Counted from the stretch's first letter, positions 8,309 to 17,175 are shown. The stretch: DNA of 60,854 nucleotides from a virus (IMGVR_UViG_3300047994_000219:1-60854), one strand, 5' to 3'. Translations and numbers: made by a program. The notes: generated by a model from the sequence alone, not told the origin.

Positions 8309-8733
8309 AGTTTTGCTTTCTTAAATCTCAATATTTCTTTGTATTCCCTAACTGTTTTCCTTGCATGACAATTAGGACAGAGTGTCATTAAATTATCCAA
8401 TTTACTAGCAAGTTCAGGGTAAATCGATTTTGGCTTAATATGGTCTACAACCATTATCTCTTCATCTTTCAAACCACACACTTGGCAAGTATTATCATCT
8501 CTTTCTAAGGCATACTTCTTCATCGTTACCATCGCACCTCCTTTCCAGTTGAAATGATTTTCACCTTTGAGATTAAGATGAGGGTGGTTATTCCTAATTT
8601 TATCTTTTGTTTGTTTAGTGTGCTTTTTACCAAAAAAAGTATTATTCTCACCTTCGTGATTCTGTTTCCCCCTCATCGGGTTACCTTTCATTATCCTTCC
8701 CTTTGAGTCTCTTTTTTGAATCATTGGATTCAT
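8305..8733 (-). CDS. HNH homing endonuclease, 142 aa
   Basis: Basic N-terminal stretch with a short NUMOD-like motif (FFGKKHTKQTKDKIRNNHP), then an HNH core: CQVCGLKDEE, VVDHIKPKS and LCPNCHARKTV. It overlaps both neighbours by four bases, so it is wedged cleanly between the glycosyltransferase and the connector gene. This fits a mobile element that arrived without harming either gene. Confidence 0.85.
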   Translation of the reverse strand: MNPMIQKRDSKGRIMKGNPMRGKQNHEGENNTFFGKKHTKQTKDKIRNNHPHLNLKGENHFNWKGGAMVTMKKYALERDDNTCQVCGLKDEEIMVVDHIKPKSIYPELASKLDNLMTLCPNCHARKTVREYKEILRFKKAKL

Positions 8734-9926
8734 AAATGTTTTTCTAACGCAGTATGGTATTCCTTTATTCTATCACGCCACAGCCAATTTTGATTAACGT
8801 ACTCCGCTGCCTGCGCTCCTTTTGCGCGAACTTCATCTTGATGCTCGTATGCGTAGCGCATCAGTTGTTTGAGATGCTCTTTTGAAGGCTCCGCCCAATC
8901 TCCGCAGTTTTCCTTGTAGACGTGCTTCGTAAAATCTATTGCAGGAACCATCGTGTGATCTATGAGCCAGCCGACCTCTGGTGTCATATATTCGAGCGGA
9001 CCCGACCATCCCGTAACAATCGCGGGAATCCCCGTAGCCATAGCCTCCAAAGGGGTCAAACCAAAACCTTCTCCGCGCGTTGGGAATGCGAAACAATCAA
9101 CACGCTTATAAAAGTTATCCATCAATTCTTTATTGGAAACCTGCATCATCTGAACCTCGATGCGCGAATCTTTAACAGCAAAAGGGTAGTTGTTGAAAGA
9201 GGTTTTGCAGATCAATTTAACGTCCTTTTCAGTCGGAAATGCTTCCCTAAAAGCTGATATCAGAACATCTGTACCCTTGCGAATCGACAAAGCGCCGAGC
9301 GTTCCGAAGGTGAAGGGACGATTCGGAACTCGCTCGATAGGATGAAACTTGTTAGGATCGATACCCCAGTGAATGAGCTCAATAGGGATTTTAACGCCTG
9401 AATTGCGGAAATCCACTATATTCTGCCTACAAGGTACGAAAACCGCGTCAAACTGGTTAATTTTGCCAATCCAAGAGGCTGGGAGGGTGGTTGTTTCCCA
9501 AGGAATGATTGCAATGTTCTTTTTGAAGGGCGAATAAAGCCATTGTTCACGAGGTTGATCGTGCCAAACCATCGCGCCGTCTTGCCTCAAGTCTCTTTTT
9601 TGTGCGGAGTAAATGAGCTGTTCTCTGACGTTAAAGGACTTCCCTGCGAGAGCGACTTCGAGTTTCGGGAAACTTTCTTTCACCAAGTAATAAGAACAAT
9701 TACCAAAACCACTACTCAAATCGATATCACCGAAAAAGTTGATGAATTTCTTTTCTTTCCAAAGCTCGGGGTTGTAAGGAACAGAATCATACTCTGTTTT
9801 TAGATTAGCCACGCGCGTGAGGCGGAAGGTATCAGAAAAAGATAGATCGAGCTCCTTCCCTGTGTCGTAGAATTTTCCTTCGTAGAGAATCGAGGAAACT
9901 TTTTCTTTTTTTATTTCTACTTTCAT
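8730..9926 (-). CDS. GT4-type glycosyltransferase (GT-B fold), 398 aa
   Basis: C-terminal half has the GT4 features: GTLGALSIRKGTDVLISAF (acceptor-donor hinge), VDCFAFPTRGEGFGLTPLEA with the E-x7-E donor loop, then MATGIPAIVTGWSGPLEY. It uses a nucleotide sugar to build a glycosidic bond; the acceptor is unknown. It follows the major capsid gene and is separated from it by a two-way terminator, so it needs its own promoter (TATAAT at 9933-9938, or TTGCAA at 9979-9984). Likely virion or host-surface glycosylation. Confidence 0.85.
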   Translation of the reverse strand: MKVEIKKEKVSSILYEGKFYDTGKELDLSFSDTFRLTRVANLKTEYDSVPYNPELWKEKKFINFFGDIDLSSGFGNCSYYLVKESFPKLEVALAGKSFNVREQLIYSAQKRDLRQDGAMVWHDQPREQWLYSPFKKNIAIIPWETTTLPASWIGKINQFDAVFVPCRQNIVDFRNSGVKIPIELIHWGIDPNKFHPIERVPNRPFTFGTLGALSIRKGTDVLISAFREAFPTEKDVKLICKTSFNNYPFAVKDSRIEVQMMQVSNKELMDNFYKRVDCFAFPTRGEGFGLTPLEAMATGIPAIVTGWSGPLEYMTPEVGWLIDHTMVPAIDFTKHVYKENCGDWAEPSKEHLKQLMRYAYEHQDEVRAKGAQAAEYVNQNWLWRDRIKEYHTALEKHL

Positions 9927-9955
9927 ACCTTTATTATAGTATAAAAAATGTTATT

Positions 9956-9984
9956 TTAATAACCCTATCCATTACATATTGCAA
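9956..9984 (-). promoter_or_regulatory. Promoter-like element for the GT4 gene, sharing its -35 with the plus-strand HNH promoter
   Basis: On the minus strand TTGCAA (9979-9984), 17 bases, then TATTAA (9956-9961). TTGCAA is its own reverse complement, so the same hexamer can serve as -35 for the divergent HNH gene. A second -10 (TATAAT, 9933-9938) lies six bases from the ATG and may be the main start. Confidence 0.45.
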
Positions 9985-10007
9985 CTTTACAATATATATA
10001 TTATAAT
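9979..10007 (+). promoter_or_regulatory. Promoter of the plus-strand HNH gene
   Basis: TTGCAA (9979-9984), exactly 17 bases, TATAAT (10002-10007). The ATG is at 10014, so a normal start site would fall at the start codon itself, giving a leaderless mRNA. No Shine-Dalgarno is present. Confidence 0.7.
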
Positions 10008-10013
10008 AGAACT

Positions 10014-10598
10014 ATGGAGAAGATATGTAAAAATTGCGAAAAAGAGTTTATTGTTAAACGTAATGCAAAGGGCTTATATTGTAGTCTTCTATGTTGGCTT
10101 ACTTCTAAAGAAAAAGCTGACGTAAATAGAAAATCCTTTAAAGGTAAAATTTTATCAAAAGAACATAGAAAGAAAATGGCTTTAGCAAAAATAGGAACCA
10201 AACGTTCATTAGAAGCAAGAATAAAAAGTTCTGAATTTATGAAAGGACATAAATGGAGTAAAGAAACCCTTGAAAAACGTGCTAATTCTTTAAAAGGAAA
10301 AACTCGAAGCGGGCAAGCGTATCAAAATATCCTCAATGGAATTGCTAAATCCTACGGCTACAAAAGTTATGCCGAAATGCCATTAATAGATAATAAAGAT
10401 TGGCGCGGCACCGAATGGCGAAAAATAAGACTTATAGTAATTAAGAGAGATAACTATAAGTGTCAACTATGCCCCAACACAGAAAGATTGCAGGTTCACC
10501 ACATTATTCCCTGGCGCGATACGCACGACAATTCTCCCGAAAATCTTATTACGCTTTGCATATATTGTCACCAGCGTATAAAAGGAAAACCACTATGA
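10014..10598 (+). CDS. Zinc-finger / NUMOD3 / HNH homing endonuclease, 194 aa (only plus-strand gene)
   Basis: N-terminal Cys4 finger (CKNCEKEF ... CSLLC), then NUMOD3-like repeats (SKEHRKKMALAKIG and SLEARIKSS), then an HNH core CQLCPNTERLQVHHIIPW and CIYCHQ. It is the single convincing gene on the plus strand and lies between the major capsid gene and the GT4 gene, with its own promoter and terminator, the layout of a self-contained homing unit. It is much more AT-rich than the capsid gene next to it. Confidence 0.9.
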   Translation: MEKICKNCEKEFIVKRNAKGLYCSLLCWLTSKEKADVNRKSFKGKILSKEHRKKMALAKIGTKRSLEARIKSSEFMKGHKWSKETLEKRANSLKGKTRSGQAYQNILNGIAKSYGYKSYAEMPLIDNKDWRGTEWRKIRLIVIKRDNYKCQLCPNTERLQVHHIIPWRDTHDNSPENLITLCIYCHQRIKGKPL

Positions 10599-10613
10599 GA
10601 GTAGTGGTTTTTT
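10586..10613. terminator. Bidirectional intrinsic terminator
   Basis: AAAACCACTA (10586-10595), loop of six, TAGTGGTTTT (10602-10611), followed by T's to the right and preceded by A's. It can stop transcripts in both directions: the HNH gene (its stop codon, 10596-10598, is in the loop) and the capsid operon arriving from the other side. Confidence 0.85.
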
Positions 10614-10635
10614 CCTTCTATTTTTCTAAGAATGA

Positions 10636-11679
10636 TTACATTGAGGGATCGCCAACGTTTGTGAGAGATCCTACCCAGGGTTCCGCCTTAAGAGCGAGAA
10701 CGATGTACTCGTTCAAATAAAACCTGACCGTGTCGGCAATTTTTGCCAATTCTGTCCGTCCCAATGGGACGAGGTCAACCATTTGAATTCCTTGGTCATC
10801 ATGACGCAAGAAGTAAACAGTTGACATTGCAGAACCTTGAGCGCCAGAAGAACCTGCTGCGTTTTCGGGATACGGCAACGCTGGGTTGCAGAAGAAATCT
10901 CCGATAACGGGAATAGGTCCCAAAGGCGACATATAGCTCACAACATGGTCGCCAGCTCCAAGGACGTTGTTTTTTGAATCAACGTTGATGAAGTACTTAG
11001 CTTGAGGAGAAACGATAGCGTTTACCTGAGTTTGAAGTCCAAAGCTCAAGTAGATACCGTCAATCTTGTTGCCACCCTGCAAACGGATCAATTTAATGAT
11101 CTTGTCGAATGCTGGGATAACGATACCAGAAGCGGTCAATTGCGCGCCAGAGTTTGATACCACGTTGGTAACAATCTGTACGTCTAATCCATCGTAAGAC
11201 AAGGTGTTTGTGCTTGAATTACCGTGGAAATCTGCCCACTCTTCAGCCTGAATAATCCGACGAAGAGCAGCTTCAGCAATTTCTGCTTCGATATCAGTAT
11301 AGGAACGACCAGAAGCAATCATAGGACCCGTGATAACGGCAGTAGTACCAAGGTACTTGTATGCCGCAGTTTTTTGGACGTAACTTGGATCTGTTTCAGG
11401 CGGTAACTGACCGTCTGCATAGAACAAGTTTACCAAGGCCATCGGACCGTCCGTCATGGTTCCCAAAGAAGTTCTCTGGTTCCACAAGTGGGCTAACCCT
11501 TCTCCCTTGATGCGGGTTACGCGATCTCGGAATGGAGTCATACGGTCTGAAAGAACTACGATTGCAGCTTCCAAATCCTGACGAGCCAAGAGAGAATTTG
11601 GGATAGGTCCAGCGAAGGACGTACCAACAGTTTTCTCAAAGCGCGCGAGGGCTTTGTCTAATGAATCTAATACTTTCAT
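10636..11679 (-). CDS. Major capsid protein, HK97 fold, 347 aa
   Basis: Follows the protease-scaffold gene and has a typical MCP pattern: helical N-terminus, long P-domain region, KAEPWVGSLTNVGDPS end, and many Gly/Asn turns. Its residues 24-37 (AGPIPNSLLARQDLE) contain an 11-residue stretch identical to one in the 238-aa protein at 13808-14524. It has a 138-bp structured leader and no other strong capsid candidate competes with it. Capsid subunits should be made in large amounts. Confidence 0.85.
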   Translation of the reverse strand: MKVLDSLDKALARFEKTVGTSFAGPIPNSLLARQDLEAAIVVLSDRMTPFRDRVTRIKGEGLAHLWNQRTSLGTMTDGPMALVNLFYADGQLPPETDPSYVQKTAAYKYLGTTAVITGPMIASGRSYTDIEAEIAEAALRRIIQAEEWADFHGNSSTNTLSYDGLDVQIVTNVVSNSGAQLTASGIVIPAFDKIIKLIRLQGGNKIDGIYLSFGLQTQVNAIVSPQAKYFINVDSKNNVLGAGDHVVSYMSPLGPIPVIGDFFCNPALPYPENAAGSSGAQGSAMSTVYFLRHDDQGIQMVDLVPLGRTELAKIADTVRFYLNEYIVLALKAEPWVGSLTNVGDPSM

Positions 11680-11817
11680 AGGTGTGTTTATACTCGATTT
11701 AATAATATACGATCCCTTCAGCTTATCCCGTAGTGTCAGGGCTTGCGCCTTATCTACTCACGCGGGGCGAGGGGGTTTGCGACCGCCGTTCTCTCAACGG
11801 CTGATTAACCCGTCGGG
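11680..11817 (-). ncRNA. Structured leader before the major capsid gene
   Basis: In RNA sense it holds TAACCC-GAC-GGGTTA and GCCGTT-GAGAG-AACGGC hairpins back to back, then a GTAG...CTAC stem that encloses AAGGCGCAAGCCCT. None is followed by a T-run, so these are not plain terminators. They may protect the capsid message or be an RNase III site. The AT-rich GTATATTATTAAA lies just before the ATG. Confidence 0.4.
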
Positions 11818-13494
11818 TTATTCATTCACTTCCTCTTCGGAAGTGCTCGAATACTTTTGTTTGTAAAGGGTCTTGAAGTCTTTCGGCTCGTCCTCTTGCG
11901 ACTTCTGAACCTTTTCGGGGGTGTTGATCAAAGCAATTCTCTTGCCATCTTTGGTAGCCATGTAGGGTACCCCCATTGATACTGACTTTTTGAATCCTGG
12001 AATCTTCATCAGTGATAAGATTTCAGCCTGCATTGCAGGGTCATTTTTGATAGTTTTCTCGATGAATTCTTTTTCGAATCCGAGAACGCGCTGTCCTTTC
12101 TTTTCCAGTTTTTCAACCACAGCCTCCATCGCTTTGGTTACGCTCACTACGAACGCATCCATAGGGTGAATAGCTTTCATTTTCTTCTCATCCATGTCCT
12201 CCGTATCTTCGGCAGCTTTGTCGGTTTCTTTTTCGTCCATGTCGTCAGATTTTTCCGTTTCGTCTTCTTCCTTCTTCTCATCAGCCTTTTTCAGCTTTTT
12301 GGTAACGGCATTCATCGACTTAATGGCGCGGTTAACCGTTTCGATATCGTAGGTATCTTCCTGATCAGCTTTTTTGCTGGTCTTTTCTCTCTCGCCATTC
12401 TCATCAGTACCGTCAGCTTCGGACTTTTCTTTTTCTTCTTCTGAATCGTCATCAGCTTTTTCGGTTTCCTCCTCGTCATCCTTCGTGGCTTTAGCAGTAC
12501 CACTTTCATCGGCAGGCTTTTTCTTGTCAGGACTATCCTGATCCATCGCATCACTGTCCATAGCCTTTTTCTTTTTGGTGGCTTTGGCAGTCGGCGATTC
12601 GTCTTCTGGTTTGTCCTTATCTGGCGAATTTTGATCGTGAGGTTTCACGTCCATAGCTTTTGCCATCGTTGCAAAACCATTAGCAACTGCTTTCACAAGG
12701 CTCTTAAGCCCCTTTGAAAGATCGTTGAATTCGGCTCGAGTAACTGCTTTCTCGGTTTCCGTTTCCATTCCCTCTTCTTCTTTTTTTTCTGTATCTTTTG
12801 ACATAATTTGTTTTATTTCTTTAATAACTTCTGGCGACTCGACTTTGTGCCAGGCCTTATCGGGAACCGACTTGGCAAACGCTTGTAAATAATCCAACTG
12901 CGAATTTTCGAACAAGAATTGCTGCCTCATGGCTTCGTTCTCACTGAAATTTTCTGCTTCTTTGGTATCTTTAGCTATGCTCTTGGCAACGAGCCATGAA
13001 TCATAGTTCGCAGGTCTTGGAGTTACTGAAACTTCTTGCAATGCGACATCGTAAAAAGTTTTTACTGTACTACCTACCGCTTCTGAAAATTCTCTAACTG
13101 CACGTTTCACAATACCTCCGACTGACAAACCCATTTTCAAACCTTGCTTCATCGAATTGTGCAAAATGCTTGAAACAGGGTGTGATTTATCAAGGCGCGC
13201 GCGCACATGCAGTTGATTTCGGTCATCGACCCAGGCCTTGTAAACTTTACCGATAATCGCTGTACCTTCTTTCTGGTGTTCGACCCTCAATGGAACTCCT
13301 TCCTTGTTAATGGTGGATTCCATAGCATACAAGGCTTCCTTTGACATTCTCTCTTTATCGTGATCGATATTCGTAGTGCTGGCGATCCCTTCAATATCCA
13401 AATTCTCAAGGTCATCAGCAACGCTCGCTTTCTCGATATAGAAAGTAAATGGGAATTCTCCTTCTGCTTCTAAAATGATAGGGTCTTTCTTCAT
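11818..13494 (-). CDS. Prohead protease fused to a long acidic/basic scaffold, 558 aa
   Basis: Residues about 30-170 look like an HK97-type (S78) prohead protease: IEGIASTTNIDHDKE, LRVEHQ with His73, GLSVGG with Ser124, then ALQEVSVTPRPANYDSW. Residues 240-460 are a highly charged Lys/Glu/Asp repeat region, and the C-terminus returns to a helical domain. This is a maturation protease plus internal scaffold. I use the ATG at 13494; the longer frame begins with TTG. Scaffold release by self-cleavage is likely. Confidence 0.85.
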   Translation of the reverse strand: MKKDPIILEAEGEFPFTFYIEKASVADDLENLDIEGIASTTNIDHDKERMSKEALYAMESTINKEGVPLRVEHQKEGTAIIGKVYKAWVDDRNQLHVRARLDKSHPVSSILHNSMKQGLKMGLSVGGIVKRAVREFSEAVGSTVKTFYDVALQEVSVTPRPANYDSWLVAKSIAKDTKEAENFSENEAMRQQFLFENSQLDYLQAFAKSVPDKAWHKVESPEVIKEIKQIMSKDTEKKEEEGMETETEKAVTRAEFNDLSKGLKSLVKAVANGFATMAKAMDVKPHDQNSPDKDKPEDESPTAKATKKKKAMDSDAMDQDSPDKKKPADESGTAKATKDDEEETEKADDDSEEEKEKSEADGTDENGEREKTSKKADQEDTYDIETVNRAIKSMNAVTKKLKKADEKKEEDETEKSDDMDEKETDKAAEDTEDMDEKKMKAIHPMDAFVVSVTKAMEAVVEKLEKKGQRVLGFEKEFIEKTIKNDPAMQAEILSLMKIPGFKKSVSMGVPYMATKDGKRIALINTPEKVQKSQEDEPKDFKTLYKQKYSSTSEEEVNE

Positions 13495-13499
13495 AATCT

Positions 13500-13772
13500 T
13501 TAGGCGTTTTTGGTTTGCTTCCAAGTAACATGTTGTACCTGGTTTGCATCGATAGAAAGGTTTTGAACCGTTGTATCTGCATTGCTCAGATTCAAAGTAA
13601 CGTCATTCGTAGTAACTACTGAAATCTGAATAACGGCTGAATAGATACCGCCTCCACTTTTCGTACCAGAAACCACATTGTTTACAGGGTACAAAACACC
13701 TTTATAGTTGATCTTGTCATTTGTCGAGATCAGATCAAGAGTTGGTGTGCTTGGTTGAAGTATTGCTGTCAT
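13500..13772 (-). CDS. Small virion-associated protein, 90 aa
   Basis: A beta-rich, neutral protein (IQISVVTTNDVTLNLSNADT) between the 238-aa protein and the protease. Size and position suit a capsid decoration or stabilising protein, but I know no matching family. TATAAT lies eight bases before the ATG (13781-13786). Confidence 0.6.
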   Translation of the reverse strand: MTAILQPSTPTLDLISTNDKINYKGVLYPVNNVVSGTKSGGGIYSAVIQISVVTTNDVTLNLSNADTTVQNLSIDANQVQHVTWKQTKNA

Positions 13773-13807
13773 ATTATTGTATTATACTAAATTTTTAATG
13801 ATTTTTA

Positions 13808-14524
13808 TTAGGAGCGACTAATTTCACCCCATTTTTCTCTGAACGACTTTTTGCTTTCGGCTCCCCGCGCATTGATTGTCGAGTTCTGCCGTTTCAATTG
13901 AATGCCCTTGATTCGGTTGATCAAAGAGTTCTTTTCCGTTTCATCAGCCTCCTTTGCATCGGCAGCAGCCTCGATAAGGTCTTTTTGAGTAGATTCTACT
14001 GTTCCCTTGTTAATGGAAACATCCTTGTAGCCCATCGTTTCAACGATCATAGCATAAGCGTTGGCATCAGTGTAATTGCCAAATACCGCGCACTTGCGCG
14101 CGCCAGAGGCATCGTAATACCATACGGCGAAGTTTTGGATATCTCCAACCTTCTTGAAAGATTTTTCAGAAACTTCTTGCCCGCCCGCAATATCACCCTG
14201 CCTCCACATCCAAAGGTCTTCAATTGCCTTAACTCCTTCGAGATCTTGGCGAGCCAACAATGAATTAGGTACTGGACCCGCGCCCTGCAATCCGAGTTTC
14301 TGCATGTAAAACTTCATCTTCTCTTCGAAAGTTTCATCATCCATCGACTTGAAAGCGTCATCACCCATCATAGCCGTGCATACGGCATAAGCATTCGCGC
14401 CTTCAGATTGAGCTTCAACTTGTGCAACGCAGCGATCGAATTTCGGGGTATGAATACTATTCCCTGGCTTTTCGACCAGAATCGATTTATTTAACTTCGT
14501 GTAGATTTCGTTGAATTTGCTCAT
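13808..14524 (-). CDS. Capsid-linked protein sharing a motif with the major capsid protein, 238 aa
   Basis: The first 60 residues have FDRCVAQVEAQSEGANAYAVCTA, a module often found on phage prohead-protease and capsid-assembly proteins. Then residues about 81-96 (GAGPVPNSLLARQDLE) repeat the N-terminal MCP segment. The two genes encode this segment with different codons, so it is conserved for protein function. The C-terminus is a charged helix. It may be a scaffold partner, a protease substrate or a minor capsid protein. Confidence 0.65.
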   Translation of the reverse strand: MSKFNEIYTKLNKSILVEKPGNSIHTPKFDRCVAQVEAQSEGANAYAVCTAMMGDDAFKSMDDETFEEKMKFYMQKLGLQGAGPVPNSLLARQDLEGVKAIEDLWMWRQGDIAGGQEVSEKSFKKVGDIQNFAVWYYDASGARKCAVFGNYTDANAYAMIVETMGYKDVSINKGTVESTQKDLIEAAADAKEADETEKNSLINRIKGIQLKRQNSTINARGAESKKSFREKWGEISRS

Positions 14525-14568
14525 ATACTGTATTATAACTCTTAATTTTGATTTTTATTTAGCAGACA

Positions 14569-14856
14569 CTATTTTTGTAAATTGCCTTTAATTTCACCGA
14601 GCAACTCGACCATCTTGATATTACCCGCATTGATCGCAGCGACAATTTCTTTGTTTCCATCACGGATAGCCGATTCAACGTGGCTCAAGTGATTGTCATT
14701 CATTTTAGTAAGTTGCTCCAAAATAGCTTCGCTGTTATACTCAGTCTTTTGTCCTTCTGGTTTTCGCGACTTCAAATAAGAAAAAAACTCTTTGATACAA
14801 ATATAAAGAATTACCGAGGGAAAACCTACCTGTGTAATTAAAGCTGTGTAATCCAT
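14569..14856 (-). CDS. Small membrane protein, holin-like, about 95 aa
   Basis: One N-terminal membrane helix (ALITQVGFPSVILYICIKEF), then a basic patch (KSRKPEGQK) and a helical tail. This layout resembles BhlA/UviB-type holin-like proteins, but a membrane-anchored virion protein is also possible since it lies next to fibre genes. I chose the ATG at 14856 (MDYTALITQ), four bases after the preceding stop, over the upstream start at 14889 that would overlap it. Confidence 0.6.
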   Translation of the reverse strand: MDYTALITQVGFPSVILYICIKEFFSYLKSRKPEGQKTEYNSEAILEQLTKMNDNHLSHVESAIRDGNKEIVAAINAGNIKMVELLGEIKGNLQK

Positions 14857-14860
14857 TGCT

Positions 14861-15193
14861 TTATTGAGGTTGCGGAAGACTAGGATCAACCATAATGTTT
14901 ATATCAGTAAAAGTGAAAACCTCGCCCGCGCCGTATCGTACTACAATTTGAGCGGTATAATTGCCCGCTACCAAGAAATCGTTAGCTTGAACCGTATATT
15001 GGCATGTACCAGCGCTCGGAACGAGAAGGGTCATAACTCCTGCAGATTTTACGGCAAAGTCGCTCACAGACTGTATTTCGAACGTCAGGGAAGCTCCTGT
15101 GAGGTCAACAACAGCTCCCTGAGAATCAGTTAGGGTAAAATTCCAATCGAACCCGAAGTTTCCTTGAACTGTTTGTATGTAAATGGGTTGCAT
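14861..15193 (-). CDS. BppU-like baseplate/fibre N-terminal domain protein, 110 aa
   Basis: The pattern DWNFTLTDSQGAVVDLTGASLTFEI followed by a second sheet ending FTDINIMVDP is typical of BppU-type N-terminal domains that attach receptor-binding modules to a baseplate. Only that domain is present. It lies directly after the repeat-rich fibre gene. TATAAT (15200-15205) sits six bases before the ATG. It may be the adaptor between the fibre and the tail. Confidence 0.65.
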   Translation of the reverse strand: MQPIYIQTVQGNFGFDWNFTLTDSQGAVVDLTGASLTFEIQSVSDFAVKSAGVMTLLVPSAGTCQYTVQANDFLVAGNYTAQIVVRYGAGEVFTFTDINIMVDPSLPQPQ

Positions 15194-15226
15194 ATCCTTA
15201 TTATAGCCGTTCCTATTGAATTTTAT

Positions 15227-17170
15227 TTAGTCCTCCTGATCGGGACCACCAAGGTTATAGTTTGCCTGATGCCAGCCAAGTCTGACATTGAATCCGCCTC
15301 CGTTGATATTGTATACAATGGAGATGCTAACGAATTCGCTAACCGTTACAGTTTCGAAGGTTGAAAATTCTTCGCCAGCGAATATGATATCTACAAATTC
15401 AGAAACCGTAACAGTGTCGAAAACCCCTTCGCTAACAAGTATTTGCATCTGAATGTTCTCAGAAACGCTTATGCTTTCTTGAACTGAAACGATATCGACT
15501 AGCTCAATTTGCGCGTTTTCTGAAACCGTAACGGTATCGAAAGCATTGAAAACCATTACAAGTTGCATCGCAACGAATTCAGAAACTGTAACAGTGTCGA
15601 AAACCGACTCAAAGCTAAGTATTTCTATCTGAATACCTTCGGAAACGGTGATTGTTTCAAAAACATTCAAGAAGCTGAAAAGCTCCATTTGGATATTCTC
15701 AGAAACTGTGATCGAATCACTTGCATTAAGCTGTTCAACAAAAAGCATTTGTATCGCTTCCGAAACCGTGATTGAATCGGAAACGCTGAATAGATTAACC
15801 AATTCCACATGGACATTTTCACTCGTTGTTACCGAATCGAATACCGAAGGAGAAACCAAGATATTGAATTGGACGAATTCAGAAACCATTATAGAATCTA
15901 CCACAATTCCCCCGCTTACCTCTGTAACCATGACTGCCTCGGAAGTCGTAATCGAATCGGAAACCGAAAGAGTAAGGATCGGCAAAAGAATCGTTACCGC
16001 TTCCGAAACGGTTATCGAATCAGAAACATTTAGAGAATCAACCAATTGCATCTGAATGTTCTCGGAGGTCGTGATTGAATTGGATACATTGACAAAGTTC
16101 AAAAGAAGCATCGTAATGTTTTCAGAGGTAGTAATTGAGTCAAAAACCGATAAGTTATTGACAAGTTGCATCTGAATGTTTTCCGTATGAGAAACCGAAT
16201 CGAAAACATTGATCACATTGACCAATTGCATTTGGATATTCTCAGTATGCGTAACAGAATCAAAAACAACGGGCTCGTTTAACAGCTTCATTTGGATATT
16301 TTCGGAAGTCGTAATCGAATCGGAAACTGAAGGGGTCAAAGGAGAAGGAGGAACCGTTGGAGTGAAAGTTCCATTTCCCGTAAACTTTACAATCGTATTT
16401 CCGCCCGTTGAAATATCAGTATAAGTTCCCGTAGCAGAATAACCTGTTACACCCGTGCTTCCGTTGGTTGGGAAGTTAATAATAACTACTCCCGTTCCAC
16501 CTGTACCCGAAGAAGTTCCTGAGGTATGTCCTCCACCACCGCCACCGCCCGTATTGGCAGTCCCACTTGTTGCTGCAATACTTCCTACTGATTGAGCCCC
16601 GCTACCCCCACCGCCTGTACCTCCTGAACCAAGAGTAGATGCTCCACCTCCGCCACCGCCACCGCCATAAGTTACAGAGGAACCCGTAATAGTGCTGGCC
16701 TTTCCATTTCCGCCATTTCCACCAACACCAGTTGAAGTTACTCCATTAACACCATTAGCAGGAGCTGCGCCACCGCCACCGCCACCAGCGCTATTAGTCG
16801 TTCCAGTTCCAGTTCCTCCGTTTCCTCCTTGCGAACCCGTCCCCCCCGATGTAGTTGTGCTTGTTCCGCCTCCGCCACCTCCACTCCCACCATTATTTCC
16901 ATTGTCAGAGTTCGTCCCATCGTTTGAACCTCCACCGCCACCGCCTGTTGCAGTAATAGTATCAAAAACCGAATCACCACCATTTCCTCCGTGGACATTA
17001 TTATTTATTCCTCCTCCTGTGCCTGCAGCACCGACAGTTACGTTGTAGGTTTGCGCTGTAACAGTATGAGTAGTATCTTCTTGATACCCTCCGCCACCGC
17101 CACCGCCACCGCCAGTACCTCCACCTCCACCGCCACCGCCGATTACTAATACCCAGACTGTTGCTGCCAT
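15227..17170 (-). CDS. Glycine-rich fibre with about 17 DSITTSE repeats, 647 aa
   Basis: Residues 1 to about 270 are a glycine-rich domain with long poly-Gly runs and an opening MAATVWVLVIGGGGGGG, as seen in phage tail-fibre and adhesin proteins. Residues about 275-620 hold 17 copies of a 20-residue repeat close to VFDSITTSENIQMQLVN. The end is short and aromatic (GWHQANYNLGG). A fibre shaft with a flexible Gly head or tip is likely. The same repeat also begins the tail-tip protein (residues 6-14), so the two may pack together. Confidence 0.8.
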   Translation of the reverse strand: MAATVWVLVIGGGGGGGGTGGGGGGGGGYQEDTTHTVTAQTYNVTVGAAGTGGGINNNVHGGNGGDSVFDTITATGGGGGGSNDGTNSDNGNNGGSGGGGGGTSTTTSGGTGSQGGNGGTGTGTTNSAGGGGGGAAPANGVNGVTSTGVGGNGGNGKASTITGSSVTYGGGGGGGGASTLGSGGTGGGGSGAQSVGSIAATSGTANTGGGGGGGHTSGTSSGTGGTGVVIINFPTNGSTGVTGYSATGTYTDISTGGNTIVKFTGNGTFTPTVPPSPLTPSVSDSITTSENIQMKLLNEPVVFDSVTHTENIQMQLVNVINVFDSVSHTENIQMQLVNNLSVFDSITTSENITMLLLNFVNVSNSITTSENIQMQLVDSLNVSDSITVSEAVTILLPILTLSVSDSITTSEAVMVTEVSGGIVVDSIMVSEFVQFNILVSPSVFDSVTTSENVHVELVNLFSVSDSITVSEAIQMLFVEQLNASDSITVSENIQMELFSFLNVFETITVSEGIQIEILSFESVFDTVTVSEFVAMQLVMVFNAFDTVTVSENAQIELVDIVSVQESISVSENIQMQILVSEGVFDTVTVSEFVDIIFAGEEFSTFETVTVSEFVSISIVYNINGGGFNVRLGWHQANYNLGGPDQED

Positions 17171-17175
17171 AGTAC

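Noticed and set aside
12312-12554. Lys/Arg-rich frame inside the protease-scaffold gene
   Set aside because: It is a shadow of the low-complexity acidic repeat in another frame.
15563-17048. Plus-strand Pro-rich and Ser-rich frames opposite the fibre gene
   Set aside because: They are mirror images of the Gly-rich and DSITTSE repeats and show no start signals.
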